NCBI GenBank assembly: GCA_035503615.1 | Contig: DATJTI010000009.1 | Span: 1 to 64,000, forward strand | Direction: 5' to 3' | DNA: 64,000 nt | Source: AP-15 sp035503615 | GTDB taxonomy: Bacteria > Pseudomonadota > Alphaproteobacteria > ATCC43930 > CGMCC-115725 | Shown here: positions 34,917-44,707 of the stretch, piece after piece | How positions within the stretch are numbered: the stretch's first letter is position 1 | How the letters are laid out: each line of letters starts with the position of its first letter | Notes under the pieces: model-generated | Told to the model about the DNA's origin: nothing | Databases searched by the model: none | What the model saw: only the letters and a program-made list of their open reading frames with translations | Translations under genes and position numbers: made by a program

Positions 34917-35195
34917 ATGTATGCGTTGCTGAACCTCGTCAATACGGTGATCACGATCTACATCTGGCTGTTGATTATTCAGGCGGTGCTGAGCTGGCTG
35001 GTCGCTTTTGGTGTCGTCAACCGGCACAATCGCGCGGTCGCCATGGTCGGCGATTTCCTGTGGCGGATTACCGAGCCGCTGCTTCGCCCGATCCGCCGCA
35101 TTATACCCGATCTCGGCGGCATCGACATCTCGCCGGTGATCCTGATCCTGCTGCTCTACTTCATCGACAATCTGATGTTCGAATATCTTGGCTGA
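34917..35195 (+). CDS. YggT family membrane protein
   Basis: A 92-residue inner-membrane protein with two helices: about 1-30 (MYALLNLVNTVITIYIWLLI, then QAVLSWLVAF) and about 70-90 (ISPVILILLLYFIDNLMFEY). The loop FLWRITEPLLRPIRRIIPDL between them is the YggT signature. The family is implicated in ion homeostasis and membrane organisation. The next gene starts inside its stop region, forming yggT-DUF167-nnrU. Confidence 0.93.
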   Translation: MYALLNLVNTVITIYIWLLIIQAVLSWLVAFGVVNRHNRAVAMVGDFLWRITEPLLRPIRRIIPDLGGIDISPVILILLLYFIDNLMFEYLG

Positions 35196-35535
35196 CGGCC
35201 CGCTGAACCTGGTGCAAAACGGTGTGCGCGTGGCGATCCGGCTGACGCCGCGGGCAAAGGCGGACCGTGTCGTTGGCATCGCTGCCGCTGCCGGGGACCG
35301 GCAGGTGGTCAGGGTGAGCGTTACCGCACCGGCCGAGAACGGACGGGCCAACGAGGCGCTCCTGCAACTGCTCGCCCGCGAGTGGCGGGTGGCGCGCAAC
35401 GATCTGGCGATTCTCGCCGGTTTTGCCAGCCGGCAAAAGACGGTTCACGTCGCCGGCGACCCGCGATCGCTCAAGGATCGCCTCGAAGCATTGATCGCGG
35501 CAGCGGGTCGACGCCTACCGCCGGGGCCGGTGTGA
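35188..35535 (+). CDS. DUF167 (YggU) family protein
   Basis: A 115-residue small alpha/beta protein: VRVAIRLTPRAKADRVVGI, VSVTAPAENGRANEALLQLL and DLAILAGFASRQKTVHVAGD are the family blocks. The start is a TTG overlapping the yggT stop by eight bases, and its own stop overlaps the next start, so all three genes look translationally coupled. The biochemical role of the family is unknown; pairing with yggT is widespread. Confidence 0.92.
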   Translation: MADGPLNLVQNGVRVAIRLTPRAKADRVVGIAAAAGDRQVVRVSVTAPAENGRANEALLQLLAREWRVARNDLAILAGFASRQKTVHVAGDPRSLKDRLEALIAAAGRRLPPGPV

Positions 35536-36242
35536 GCCACGCGCTGTGGTCGCTGGCGATCGCCGGCATCGCGTTTTGCGGCTCGCACATCCTGCTGTCG
35601 AGCACGCGCTTGCGCGGGTCGTTGCGCGACCAGCTCGGCGAGAACGGGTTTCTGCTGGTCTATTCGCTGACCGCCCTGGTGACCTTCGCCTGGTTTGTCC
35701 TCGCCTATTCGCGCGCACCGGTGATCCCGCTATGGCCGCGCCGGGAGTGGATGATCCTGATCCCGGTACTGGTCATGCCGTTGGCGACGCTGCTGCTCGT
35801 CGCCGGATACACGACCGCGAACCCGACTGCGGTCGGCATGGAGCGATCGGCCCGCGCCGACGACCCGGCCCCCGGGATTCTGCGGGTCACCCGGCACCCG
35901 GTGATGTGGGCCATCGGGCTGTGGGGGCTGAGCCACCTCGTCGCCAATGGCGATCTCGCTGCGCTGTGGTTTTTCGGGCTGATTGCCGCGCTGGCGCTCG
36001 GCGGGACCGTGCTGATCGATCGCAAGAAGCGGCTGGCGCTCGGCAGCCATTGGCAGCGGCTGGCGCTCGTCACCTCCAACATCCCGTTTGCGGCACTCGC
36101 CGCCGGACGCACCCGGCTGCGCTGGCGCGAGATCGGGCTGTTGCGGCCGGCCGCGGCCTTGCTGCTCTACGCCGTCCTCTATCTCGCCCATCCGCTCTTC
36201 ACCGGCGTCAGGATCATGCTGCCCTGGCCCCCGCCGGGGTAA
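35532..36242 (+). CDS. NnrU family membrane protein
   Basis: A 236-residue polytopic protein. Hydrophobic segments at about 3-22, 38-57, 66-87, 115-135, 138-157 and 203-223 give roughly six helices. The blocks FCGSHILLSSTRLRG, NGFLLVYSLTALVTFAWF and RVTRHPVMWAIGLWGLSHLVANGD identify the NnrU family, linked to nitrite/nitric-oxide respiration and isoprenoid/heme-like membrane chemistry in other bacteria. No nitric-oxide reductase genes are nearby. The GTG start overlaps the DUF167 stop. Confidence 0.9.
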   Translation: MSHALWSLAIAGIAFCGSHILLSSTRLRGSLRDQLGENGFLLVYSLTALVTFAWFVLAYSRAPVIPLWPRREWMILIPVLVMPLATLLLVAGYTTANPTAVGMERSARADDPAPGILRVTRHPVMWAIGLWGLSHLVANGDLAALWFFGLIAALALGGTVLIDRKKRLALGSHWQRLALVTSNIPFAALAAGRTRLRWREIGLLRPAAALLLYAVLYLAHPLFTGVRIMLPWPPPG

Positions 36243-36402
36243 GCGGCAACGCCCGCCGCGCGGCGGGTCCGGCCCCTGGAACACGCCACGGGGGTGGAGC
36301 GTCCACGGAGAGGGGAATGATACTGGGGCGCCGGGACCTGATCGATCCAAGGGTCCGGGCGCGGTTGTTGTCCGTGGTCAGCACAACATCTATGCTACGC
36401 CT

Positions 36403-36591
36403 GTGACGGCGAGCGAACTTCGCCGGTGGTTGGCCAAATTAGGCTGCAACTTTGAGAGCCATAAGGGTGGCAGCGGTCACGTGACGGTTGTCCGCAATGG
36501 TCGCCGATCGCAACTGCCGATGCATGGGCGCAACAAGGAGCTGGGCGCTGGGCTTGTCAACAAGATCAAAAAAGATCTCGGGCTCGACTGA
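36403..36591 (+). CDS. hicA: HicA-type mRNA interferase toxin
   Basis: A 62-residue protein with the HicA double-stranded RNA-binding-like fold: TASELRRWLAKLGCNF, then the catalytic-His region HKGGSGHVTVVRNGR and the ending ELGAGLVNKIKKDLGLD. Length and order (toxin before antitoxin) match HicAB modules, in which the toxin cleaves mRNA until neutralised. The start is a GTG. Longer in-frame openings upstream encode unrelated residues. HicB follows 27 bp later. Confidence 0.88.
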   Translation: MTASELRRWLAKLGCNFESHKGGSGHVTVVRNGRRSQLPMHGRNKELGAGLVNKIKKDLGLD

Positions 36592-36618
36592 TGCATCCGC
36601 TGCGCACCGGCCGACGTG

Positions 36619-37038
36619 ATGTACCCGGTCCTGATCGAGCCGGACGATAACGGCACGTTGTTGGTGACCTGCCCCGACCTGCCCGAGGTCACCACCTTTG
36701 GCGAGGATCAAGAGGACGCGATGCAGCGCGCCGTCGATGCGATCGAGGAAGCCCTTGCCGCGAGGATTGCCCACCAGGAAGACATCCCCGCTCCATCCCC
36801 CGACGGTGTGCGGTCCGTGGTCGCTCTGCCGCCACTGACCGCCGCCAAGGTGGAGCTTTATCGTGCCGCACGCGTCTCCGGTATAACCAAGGCAGAGCTG
36901 GGCCGCCGCCTGGGCTGGCGTGCACCGCAAATCGACCGGTTGTTCGATCTTCGCAACCACTCCACGATCGAGCAGATCGATCAGGCGCTGCGGGCGATCG
37001 GGAAACGCCTCACTATCGGGGTTCAGGACGCGGCATAA
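36619..37038 (+). CDS. hicB: HicB-type antitoxin with DNA-binding C-terminus
   Basis: A 139-residue antitoxin. The N-terminal degraded RNase H-like domain reads YPVLIEPDDNGTLLVTCPDL and FGEDQEDAMQRAVDAIEEAL. The C-terminal half (about 75-135, VELYRAARVSGITKAELGRR then LGWRAPQIDRLFDL) is a helix-turn-helix that should let the complex repress its own promoter. A GTG immediately before the ATG is an alternative start. It is convergent with argG. Confidence 0.92.
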   Translation: MYPVLIEPDDNGTLLVTCPDLPEVTTFGEDQEDAMQRAVDAIEEALAARIAHQEDIPAPSPDGVRSVVALPPLTAAKVELYRAARVSGITKAELGRRLGWRAPQIDRLFDLRNHSTIEQIDQALRAIGKRLTIGVQDAA

Positions 37039-37056
37039 ACCGGCTTTGCCCGATCG

Positions 37057-38274
<1,218 letters not shown>

Positions 38275-38346
38275 CACCTGCTCCTCTGATCGCATGGTCC
38301 TCGGCCGCTCGTGACTATCCGGTGTTTGAATCGCGAAGGCCGGAGC

Positions 38347-39321
38347 CTAGCCGGTCAGCACCGCCTTGCCGATCACCGCACGATCGATCAGCGCCTGGAT
38401 CGCCTCGCCGGCCCGCGCCAACGGATAGCGACGCCAGATGCGGGGCTTGATCCTGCCCTGCCCGGCAAGATCGAGAAGTGTTCGGGCATTCGCCGCGGCT
38501 ATGTCAGGACGGTTTTCGTTGAGGCCACCGATGCGCACGCCGATCGCCTCGATCCCTTTGATCAGCAGATAATTGGTGCGGGCCGCGGCCGGCGGGCCGC
38601 CGAGAAAGCCGAGGATCAGGATGCGCCCGCCCCAGGCGAGGCAGCGCAGCGATTCCTCGAAAGTCGGGCCATTGACCGGGTCGTAGATGATATCGATGCC
38701 GCGGCCTTGGGTCAGCTCCAGGACCCGCTCGCGAAACCCGCCCTGATAGGCGATCGCGTGATCCGCCCCTTCTTCGCGGCAGACCCGGCGCTTCTCCTCG
38801 GTGCTGGCAGTGGCGATCACCATCGCACCGTGGAGCTTGGCAAGCTGGATCGCCGGCAGGCCGATGCCGCCCGCCGCCCCGTGGATCAGCACCCGGTCGC
38901 CCGCTTTCAGCCGGCCGCGCTGCAGGAGCGCATGATAGGCGGTGGCGTAGGCGCCGCGAAACACCGCGGCCTCGTCGAGACCGAGCCCGGCCGGCACCGG
39001 ATCGCAATTCTCGGCAGCAGCGTTGGCCAATTCGGCAAAGGCGCCGAGCCGCTGCCGGCTCATGACCGTGTCGCCGATCTTGAACCGGGTCACGCCGGGT
39101 CCGACCGCGACGATTTCGCCGGCCCCCTCACTGCCGGGGACGAACGGCGGCTCCGGCCGGAACTGGTATTTCCCGGCCAGCATCAGCACATCGACATATT
39201 GTACGCCGCGCGATCGGATACGCACCTGCACTTCACCGGCGGCAGGCGGCGGCGGATCGGGCACATCGCGCAAAGCCAGCACCTCGGGACCGCCGAACGC
39301 CTCGCACACGACCGCCTTCAT
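38347..39321 (-). CDS. quinone oxidoreductase-like zinc-independent MDR enzyme
   Basis: A 324-residue NADPH:quinone oxidoreductase-family protein: MKAVVCEAFGGPEVLALRDV at the start, FVPGSEGAGEIVAVGPGVT without zinc ligands, the nucleotide motif VLIHGAAGGIGLPAIQLAKL, and IYDPVNGPTFEESLRCLAWG. The start at 39321 has GGAG six bases upstream; an earlier in-frame start adds nine unlikely residues. The physiological substrate is unknown (quinones, enones or acyl-CoA thioesters occur in this family). Confidence 0.92.
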   Translation of the reverse strand: MKAVVCEAFGGPEVLALRDVPDPPPPAAGEVQVRIRSRGVQYVDVLMLAGKYQFRPEPPFVPGSEGAGEIVAVGPGVTRFKIGDTVMSRQRLGAFAELANAAAENCDPVPAGLGLDEAAVFRGAYATAYHALLQRGRLKAGDRVLIHGAAGGIGLPAIQLAKLHGAMVIATASTEEKRRVCREEGADHAIAYQGGFRERVLELTQGRGIDIIYDPVNGPTFEESLRCLAWGGRILILGFLGGPPAAARTNYLLIKGIEAIGVRIGGLNENRPDIAAANARTLLDLAGQGRIKPRIWRRYPLARAGEAIQALIDRAVIGKAVLTG

Positions 39322-39516
39322 GACCCGCTCCGCCGCTGGCCTAGCCAAGTTGGGGCTAAACTGGGGCCGAGCTTGCCCCGACTCGACCGCGCTGCGCCAG
39401 CGGGTTTCACGAGCGGCCCGGAATCGGGCATGCCGCCGCGCAACCGCACCGGCGCTGGGCTCACAGTCGCAGCGCGCTTCGCCGATGCGCTGGCGTTCGC
39501 GATTGTTGCACTGTGT

Positions 39517-40536
39517 TCAGCCTCGCGGCGGCGCGAGTGAGGCCGCTTTGACGGGGTCCGCCGCACCCGCGATCGTCAATCCGAGTGCCGCGATCATCTC
39601 CCGATCCGCACCGGCGTCGTTGTTCGCGGTTGTCAGCAGCTTGTCGCCGTAGAAAATCGAATTCGCCCCGGCGAGCAGGCACAAGGCCTGCGCCTCGCGG
39701 GAAAGTCCGGCGCGCCCCGCAGAGAGCCGCACCCGCGCCTGCGGCATCGTGATGCGCGCCGTGGCGATCATGCGCACGAGATCGAGCGGGTCGATTTTGG
39801 CGCGGTTTTCCAATGGCGTGCCCTTGACGGCAACGAGCGCATTGATCGGCACGCTTTCGGGATGCGGCTTCATCGTCGCCAGGATTTGCAGCATCGTGGC
39901 GCGGTCATGCACGCTCTCGCCCATGCCGATGATGCCGCCGCAACACACCGTGATCCCCGCCTTGCGCACCCGCGCGAGGGTCTCCAGCCGGTCGGCATAA
40001 TCGCGCGTAGAGACGATTTCGCGATAGAATTCCGGGCCGGTATCGAGATTGTGGTTGTATGCGGTGAGGCCCGCCTCGGCTAGGCGCCGCGCCTGATGTT
40101 CCGTCAGCATGCCGAGCGTGACGCAAGCTTCCATGCCGAGCTCGCGCACGCCGCGCACCATCATCAGCACATTGTCGAAATCCGTGCCGTCCTTCACCTC
40201 GCGCCACGCCGCACCCATGCAGAAGCGGGAGGCGCCCGCCTGATGCGCGAGGCGCGCCTTGGCCAGCACGTCCGCCACCGCCATCAGCGGCGCTTTTGCG
40301 ATGCCGGTGGCTTTGGCGTAATGCGCGCTTTGCGGGCAGTAGGCGCAATCCTCCGGGCAGCCGCCGGTCTTGATCGAGAGCAGGCTGGCCAGCTGCACGG
40401 TGCCATCCTGATATTGCCGATGTAGCTGTTGCGCGCGCCAAAGAAGATCGAACAAGGGCGCGGCCAGCAGGGTTTCAATTTCGCCAGCGCTCCAATTGTA
40501 GCGGATTTCGCTGCCGGGTGCCGTCGCAACAGTCAC
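39517..40536 (-). CDS. bioB: biotin synthase
   Basis: Radical-SAM enzyme inserting sulfur into dethiobiotin. The product is 339 residues from the GTG at 40536. The radical-SAM cluster motif is GGCPEDCAYCPQS (CxxxCxxC), followed by FCMGAAWREVKDG, AYNHNLDTGPEFY and GGIIGMGES. Ligands of the second cluster are expected at CVTLGM, CCGGIIG and the Arg in ARVRLSAGR. An upstream ATG (40620) is in frame, but AGGAGAGG lies eight bases before the GTG, and the resulting length is normal. No bioF, bioD or bioA is adjacent. Base composition looks a little lower in GC than its neighbours. Confidence 0.95.
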   Translation of the reverse strand: MTVATAPGSEIRYNWSAGEIETLLAAPLFDLLWRAQQLHRQYQDGTVQLASLLSIKTGGCPEDCAYCPQSAHYAKATGIAKAPLMAVADVLAKARLAHQAGASRFCMGAAWREVKDGTDFDNVLMMVRGVRELGMEACVTLGMLTEHQARRLAEAGLTAYNHNLDTGPEFYREIVSTRDYADRLETLARVRKAGITVCCGGIIGMGESVHDRATMLQILATMKPHPESVPINALVAVKGTPLENRAKIDPLDLVRMIATARITMPQARVRLSAGRAGLSREAQALCLLAGANSIFYGDKLLTTANNDAGADREMIAALGLTIAGAADPVKAASLAPPRG

Positions 40537-40840
40537 CGAAACACCCTCTCCTGTGCGTTCAAAATCGATGCTATTCGGTTTGCTGACGGAGGCCAAATCA
40601 TAGGGAAACAGTGGCCGCACGGCGCCGCGACAGCGGTTTGGTCGTTAGCGAATTAACAAAGCGCGATCCTATGCCACGCCCGGCCGATACGGCACCCCCT
40701 CCTTAGACCGCGCCGACAACACGATCGCTCGATGCGGCGCGGGGGTTGCCATTACCGGAGGCCGAGCGCGGCCGCCGCGCCCTCCAAGGAAACTTTTTCC
40801 GGCGTGCTGCAATGGAGCCCTCCGCACGAAAGGAAGCGAT
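40537..40840. other. 304-bp divergent intergenic region, no gene seen
   Basis: Between bioB (minus) and a small secreted-peptide gene (plus). It has an AT-richer stretch near 40630-40670 where promoters may lie. I looked for a BioR-type TTAT..ATAA palindrome and did not find one. Confidence 0.5.
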
Positions 40841-40993
40841 ATGCAAGTCATGATCCGGCCGCTGCTCGCTGCGATGTTCCTCGGCGCCGGTATCGGTGTC
40901 GCCGCCGCGCAGACACAGAATGGGATGAGCCGCACCCCGATCATTCCGCCGCCCGGCACGCCCGGTGGCAACCCGAATGTGCGGCCGAGATAG
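40841..40993 (+). CDS. 50-residue exported proline-rich peptide
   Basis: A very small gene with an AGGA ribosome site six bases before the ATG. The 50-residue product has a signal peptide (MQVMIRPLLAAMFLGAGIGV then AAAQ) and a mature tail of about 27 residues reading QTQNGMSRTPIIPPPGTPGG and NPNVRPR. Without cysteine or further hydrophobic segments it should be periplasmic or secreted. Function is unknown. The clean ribosome site, signal peptide and Pro/Gly motif argue for a real gene. It is convergent with the multicopper oxidase gene. Confidence 0.6.
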   Translation: MQVMIRPLLAAMFLGAGIGVAAAQTQNGMSRTPIIPPPGTPGGNPNVRPR

Positions 40994-41043
40994 CGCCGCC
41001 GGCCCGGCAGCGCCCACGAGCCAGCGCCCATGGGCAGCGCAGC

Positions 41044-42531
41044 TCAGACGTAGCGCAGCGTCGTGAACATGCCGGCTTCCATGTGATAGAGCATGTGGCA
41101 GTGGAAGGCCCACCAGCCGGGATTGTCGGCGTCGAACTCGATGACGACGCGCCCGGCCGGCGGCACCCGCACGGTATCGCGCACCGCCCCCGGAAACCGC
41201 AGCCCGTCGATCGCGACCACCTGAAAGCGGTGGCCGTGCAGATGCATTGGGTGCGGCATGCCGGTCGAGTTGGTCATGACGAGTGCCACCCGCTCGCCCT
41301 TGGCGATCGGCAGCGGCGGGACCTCCGGGTTCCAGGCGACGCCGTTGATCGACCAGATGTATTTCGACATCTCGCCGGTCAGGTCGATGTTGTGGATGCG
41401 GTCGGGCTTGCGCGGTGCCAGCGGCGCCACTGCGCGCAGCCGGCTTTCCAACGCCATCATGATCGCCGGGGTAGGCGCCGGCGCCTCGGTCGCGAGGCGG
41501 GTGATCGGCGGCTTGCCGGCGGCGAGCACAATGCCGGTGCGGCTGCGCTCACCCTCGACTGTCGCCAAGAGCGGATAGGCCGCCGTGTCGCGCGGGATCA
41601 CCAGCACGATGTCGAGCCGCTGCGCCACCGCGATCGGAAAGCGGCGGCCGATGATCGGTTGCACCAGGGTGCCATCGACCGCGATCAGCCTGCCATCGAG
41701 CCGGCCCAGATCGAAATGGTAGCTCGACATCGACGAGGCGTTGATGACCCGCAGCAGCACCTCGCGGCCGGGCTCGACCGCGACGATCTCGGGGTCGGCC
41801 AAGGTGCGGCCATTGGCGAGAAACGCGTCATAGGTCACATCGTTGAGATCGGGCGCGATCGCAGCACTCGCCTCGCCCGTGGCGCTCGACTGGCCCATGC
41901 CGGCCATTCTGTTCACCCCGGGCATGCCGCCCGTACTCTTCGCGCCCGCCGGTGTCAGCCCGGCACCGCTGGCGGCCATCCCCGGCATGCTCCCGCCCTT
42001 TTTCAGATTGGCGAAGATTTCCGCCGGCGGCGTAAAGCTGAAATCCTCGAGCATCAGCACGATCTCCTGCCGGCCCGGCCGGTCGCGCTGGTCGCGGATG
42101 ATCAGCGGCGCGCTCATCAGGAGTTGCTCCTGGAAGCCCTGATGCGAGTGCATCCAGAAGGTGCCGCCATAGGCCAACGGAAAATCATAGTCGGCGCTGC
42201 CGCCGGGCGCGATCGGCGGCCCCGAGATGCCGGGCACGCCATCCTGCCGCCAAGGTGGGGCGAGGCCGTGCCAGTGGACGAGGCTCGGCTTGTCGATCCG
42301 GTTTTCGACCCGCACACGGAACCGGTCGCCGACCCGGGTGGTGATGCCTGATATCCCGTCCGGCTGGCGGATGGCATAGACCGATGCGGGTTTGCCATTG
42401 ACCTCGATCACCCGCTTGTCCAGCCGCAGCACTGTCGCCGATGGTGCCGCTTCTGCCGCCGCGAGCGCGGTCGCGGGGCCGATTGCCGTCGCGGCCAGCG
42501 CCGACATCAACAGCTCACGACGGGTCGGCAT
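41044..42531 (-). CDS. multicopper oxidase (CopA/CueO-like), Tat-exported
   Basis: A 495-residue periplasmic laccase-like oxidase, probably for copper tolerance. The N-terminus has a twin-arginine signal (TRRELLMSALAATAIG). The copper ligands fall in the four expected blocks: LVHWHGLAPP (His86, His88), FWMHSHQGFQ (His128, His130), HPMHLHGHRFQVV and the type-1 site HCHMLYHMEAGMFTT. A Met-rich insertion (about 190-215, MPGMAASG..GGMPGVNRMAGMG) may bind extra copper. Three cupredoxin domains are implied. It is divergent from the ThDP-enzyme pair with 138 bp between. Confidence 0.95.
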   Translation of the reverse strand: MPTRRELLMSALAATAIGPATALAAAEAAPSATVLRLDKRVIEVNGKPASVYAIRQPDGISGITTRVGDRFRVRVENRIDKPSLVHWHGLAPPWRQDGVPGISGPPIAPGGSADYDFPLAYGGTFWMHSHQGFQEQLLMSAPLIIRDQRDRPGRQEIVLMLEDFSFTPPAEIFANLKKGGSMPGMAASGAGLTPAGAKSTGGMPGVNRMAGMGQSSATGEASAAIAPDLNDVTYDAFLANGRTLADPEIVAVEPGREVLLRVINASSMSSYHFDLGRLDGRLIAVDGTLVQPIIGRRFPIAVAQRLDIVLVIPRDTAAYPLLATVEGERSRTGIVLAAGKPPITRLATEAPAPTPAIMMALESRLRAVAPLAPRKPDRIHNIDLTGEMSKYIWSINGVAWNPEVPPLPIAKGERVALVMTNSTGMPHPMHLHGHRFQVVAIDGLRFPGAVRDTVRVPPAGRVVIEFDADNPGWWAFHCHMLYHMEAGMFTTLRYV

Positions 42532-42669
42532 GCTGGTCCTCCGCGAGAGTCACAGGATCATCGCCCGGCGCCGGGCAGCGCTGCGGCGAGAACGTTTCGC
42601 CTCACGCACCCGACACGTTATCGTAGCGCGATTGCATCGTGGCGAGATTTCGTGGAGCGGAGACGATCG

Positions 42670-43185
42670 ATGAGCGAGGCGGCAGCAGCCTTGAGCCCGG
42701 AAACGGTGCTCGCCGAAATGAAGAGGCACGGGGTGACCCATGTCGTATACCTGCCCGACAGCGAGACCAACTGGCTCTACCTCTTGATGAAGGCCGATCC
42801 GGCGATCCACCTCGTCGGGGTCGGCCGCGAGGGGAATGCCTGCTCGATCGCCGCCGGGCTGTGGCTCGGCGGTGCCAAGCCCGTGGTCCTGATCCAGAAT
42901 ACCGGGATGCTCGAAGCCGGGGATTCGATCCGCGGCTGGCTGATGAGCCTCAACGTGCCGGTCGTGCTGATGGTCGGCTATCGCGGCTGGACCCGGCACG
43001 GCGTCACCACCGACACCGTCGCGACCTATACCGAGCGCTTTTTGATGGCGTTCGGCCTCAATTACTACCTTGTTGAAAACGATGCCGATTCGTCACGGAT
43101 CTCGGTCGCCTTCGAGGAGGCGGAGCGCACCCAGCGGCCGGTGGTGATCCTGGTCGGCGATGAATATCACGGCTTCAACCGGTAG
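42670..43185 (+). CDS. ThDP-dependent decarboxylase, PYR-domain subunit (sulfopyruvate/phosphonopyruvate decarboxylase-like alpha)
   Basis: A 171-residue protein equivalent to the N-terminal half of ThDP decarboxylases. It shows THVVYLPDSETNWLYLLMK, the catalytic-Glu segment VGREGNACSIAAGLWLGG and QNTGMLEAGDSIRGWLMSLN, which match the ComD/Ppd-type PYR domain. The ATG at 42670 has GGAG seven bases upstream. The partner PP-domain subunit starts 15 bp later, so the active enzyme should be a heteromer. The substrate is a 2-oxoacid, not identifiable here. Confidence 0.85.
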   Translation: MSEAAAALSPETVLAEMKRHGVTHVVYLPDSETNWLYLLMKADPAIHLVGVGREGNACSIAAGLWLGGAKPVVLIQNTGMLEAGDSIRGWLMSLNVPVVLMVGYRGWTRHGVTTDTVATYTERFLMAFGLNYYLVENDADSSRISVAFEEAERTQRPVVILVGDEYHGFNR

Positions 43186-43200
43186 CGGGAGCGAGTTGCG

Positions 43201-43788
43201 ATGATGCACACGGCAGACATGATGAAAGCGGTCGCCCAATTCCGTGGCGACGCGATCCTCGTTCCCGGCCGTAGCGGCCGCTACTGGATCAACCTGAGCG
43301 ACAATCAGCGGCTCGATGTCGAAGTCGGCGACCCGGCAATGGGCGGGCATGCCGGGCTCGGTCTCGGTCTCGCACTGGCGCGCCCGGACAAGAAAGTCAT
43401 GCTGTTCGATTCCGAGGGCGACATCCTGATGAGCCTCGGCATGCTGGCGACCGTCGCCGAGCAATCGCCGAAGAACCTCTATCATTTCCTGATCGACAAC
43501 GGCGTCTATGCGACGACCGGCGGCCAGCCGGTGCCGAATGCCGACAACATCGCCTATGATGTGATCGCCCGCGGCTGCGGCTACCCGCGCACCTTCGCCT
43601 TTACCGAGATCGGCGATTTCGAGCGCGAGCTGCCCGGCATCATGGCGGCACCGGGCCCGGTCTTTGTCGCCTGCAAGGTGGTCCCGGAGATCGAGAACGA
43701 GCCGATCAGCCGCCGCCGCCGCTGGCAGACCCGCACCCGCGAGGAGGTGGTGCGCGACTTCCGTGCCGAACTCGGCGTGGCAAAGTGA
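43201..43788 (+). CDS. ThDP-dependent decarboxylase, PP-domain subunit (beta)
   Basis: A 195-residue protein equivalent to the C-terminal half: VEVGDPAMGGHAGLGLGLAL, the ThDP/Mg motif in the form DSEGDILMSLGMLATVAEQS ending in LIDNGVY, and TGGQPVPNADNIAYDVIARG. The usual GDG is EGD here, as in many sulfopyruvate-decarboxylase-like proteins. It forms one operon with the PYR subunit. No coenzyme M, taurine or phosphonate genes are nearby. Its stop lies 13 bp from the panC stop on the other strand. Confidence 0.85.
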   Translation: MMHTADMMKAVAQFRGDAILVPGRSGRYWINLSDNQRLDVEVGDPAMGGHAGLGLGLALARPDKKVMLFDSEGDILMSLGMLATVAEQSPKNLYHFLIDNGVYATTGGQPVPNADNIAYDVIARGCGYPRTFAFTEIGDFERELPGIMAAPGPVFVACKVVPEIENEPISRRRRWQTRTREEVVRDFRAELGVAK

Positions 43789-43801
43789 CAGTCCAGGCGG
43801 G

Positions 43802-44644
43802 TTAGCCGATCGCGAGATTGTCGATCAGCCGGGTCCGCCCGAGCCGCGCCGCCGCGAATACGCGCGCCGGCGCGGTGATGGGTGCGGTGACCGGGGCGAG
43901 GCTCGCGGCATCGCGGATTTCGAGATATTCGACATCGAACCCGGCCTGCGCCAGCGCGGCGCGGCCCCGCGCGGTTTCGCGTGCCACCGCATCGGGCGCG
44001 GCGACAAGTGCGGCGGCGACCCCGCGCAACACCCGCGCCAGTTCAGGAGCGACGCGCCGCTCCTGCGCGGTCAGGTAGACATTGCGCGACGACAGCGCCA
44101 GCCCGTCGGCCTCGCGCACGGTCGGCACCCCTTCGATCACGACCGGCAGGTCGAGATCGCGGGCGAGCCGGCGGATCACCATCAGCTGCTGATAATCCTT
44201 CTCGCCGAAATAGGCGCGGTCGGGCAGCGACTGGATCAGGAGCTTGGCGACGACGGTGGCGACCCCGTCGAAATGCCCGGCGCGGTGCGCACCGCACAAG
44301 CCTTCGCTGAGCCCGGCCACCCGCACCAGGGTCGAAAAGCCGGCGGGATAGATCTCGGTGACATCGGGGACAAAGGCGAGGTCGACATTTGCCGCGCGCA
44401 GCATCGCCAGATCGGCCGCCTCGGGCCGCGGATAGGCGCCGAGGTCCTCGGTCGGTGCAAACTGCCTGGGGTTGACAAAGATCGTCGCGACGACGCGCTC
44501 GCATGCCGCGCTCGCCGCATCGACCAGCGCCATGTGCCCGGCATGCAGCGCTCCCATCGTCGGCACCAGCCCGATGCGTTCGCCAGCCTTCCGCCAAGGC
44601 GCCAACCGGCCCCGCAACTCGGCGATCATGCGCGCGACCTGCAA
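43802..44644 (-). CDS. panC: pantothenate synthetase
   Basis: ATP-dependent ligation of pantoate and beta-alanine. The 280-residue product has LVPTMGALHAGHMALVDAA (HxGH-type nucleotidyl motif), FVNPRQFAPTEDLGAYPR, YFGEKDYQQLMVIRRLARDL and LALSSRNVYLTAQER, all family signatures. The start is a TTG preceded by GGAGG at six bases; the next in-frame ATG is five codons later. panB is not adjacent. Confidence 0.96.
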   Translation of the reverse strand: MQVARMIAELRGRLAPWRKAGERIGLVPTMGALHAGHMALVDAASAACERVVATIFVNPRQFAPTEDLGAYPRPEAADLAMLRAANVDLAFVPDVTEIYPAGFSTLVRVAGLSEGLCGAHRAGHFDGVATVVAKLLIQSLPDRAYFGEKDYQQLMVIRRLARDLDLPVVIEGVPTVREADGLALSSRNVYLTAQERRVAPELARVLRGVAAALVAAPDAVARETARGRAALAQAGFDVEYLEIRDAASLAPVTAPITAPARVFAAARLGRTRLIDNLAIG

Positions 44645-44707
44645 GCGAAACCTCCGTTCGAACCGACAACAGAATGACCCGCCCGGCGGCGCGACAAAGG
44701 CGGCGGC

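Noticed and set aside
40537..40840. BioR operator upstream of bioB
   Set aside because: No TTATnnATAA-type palindrome was found in the gap.
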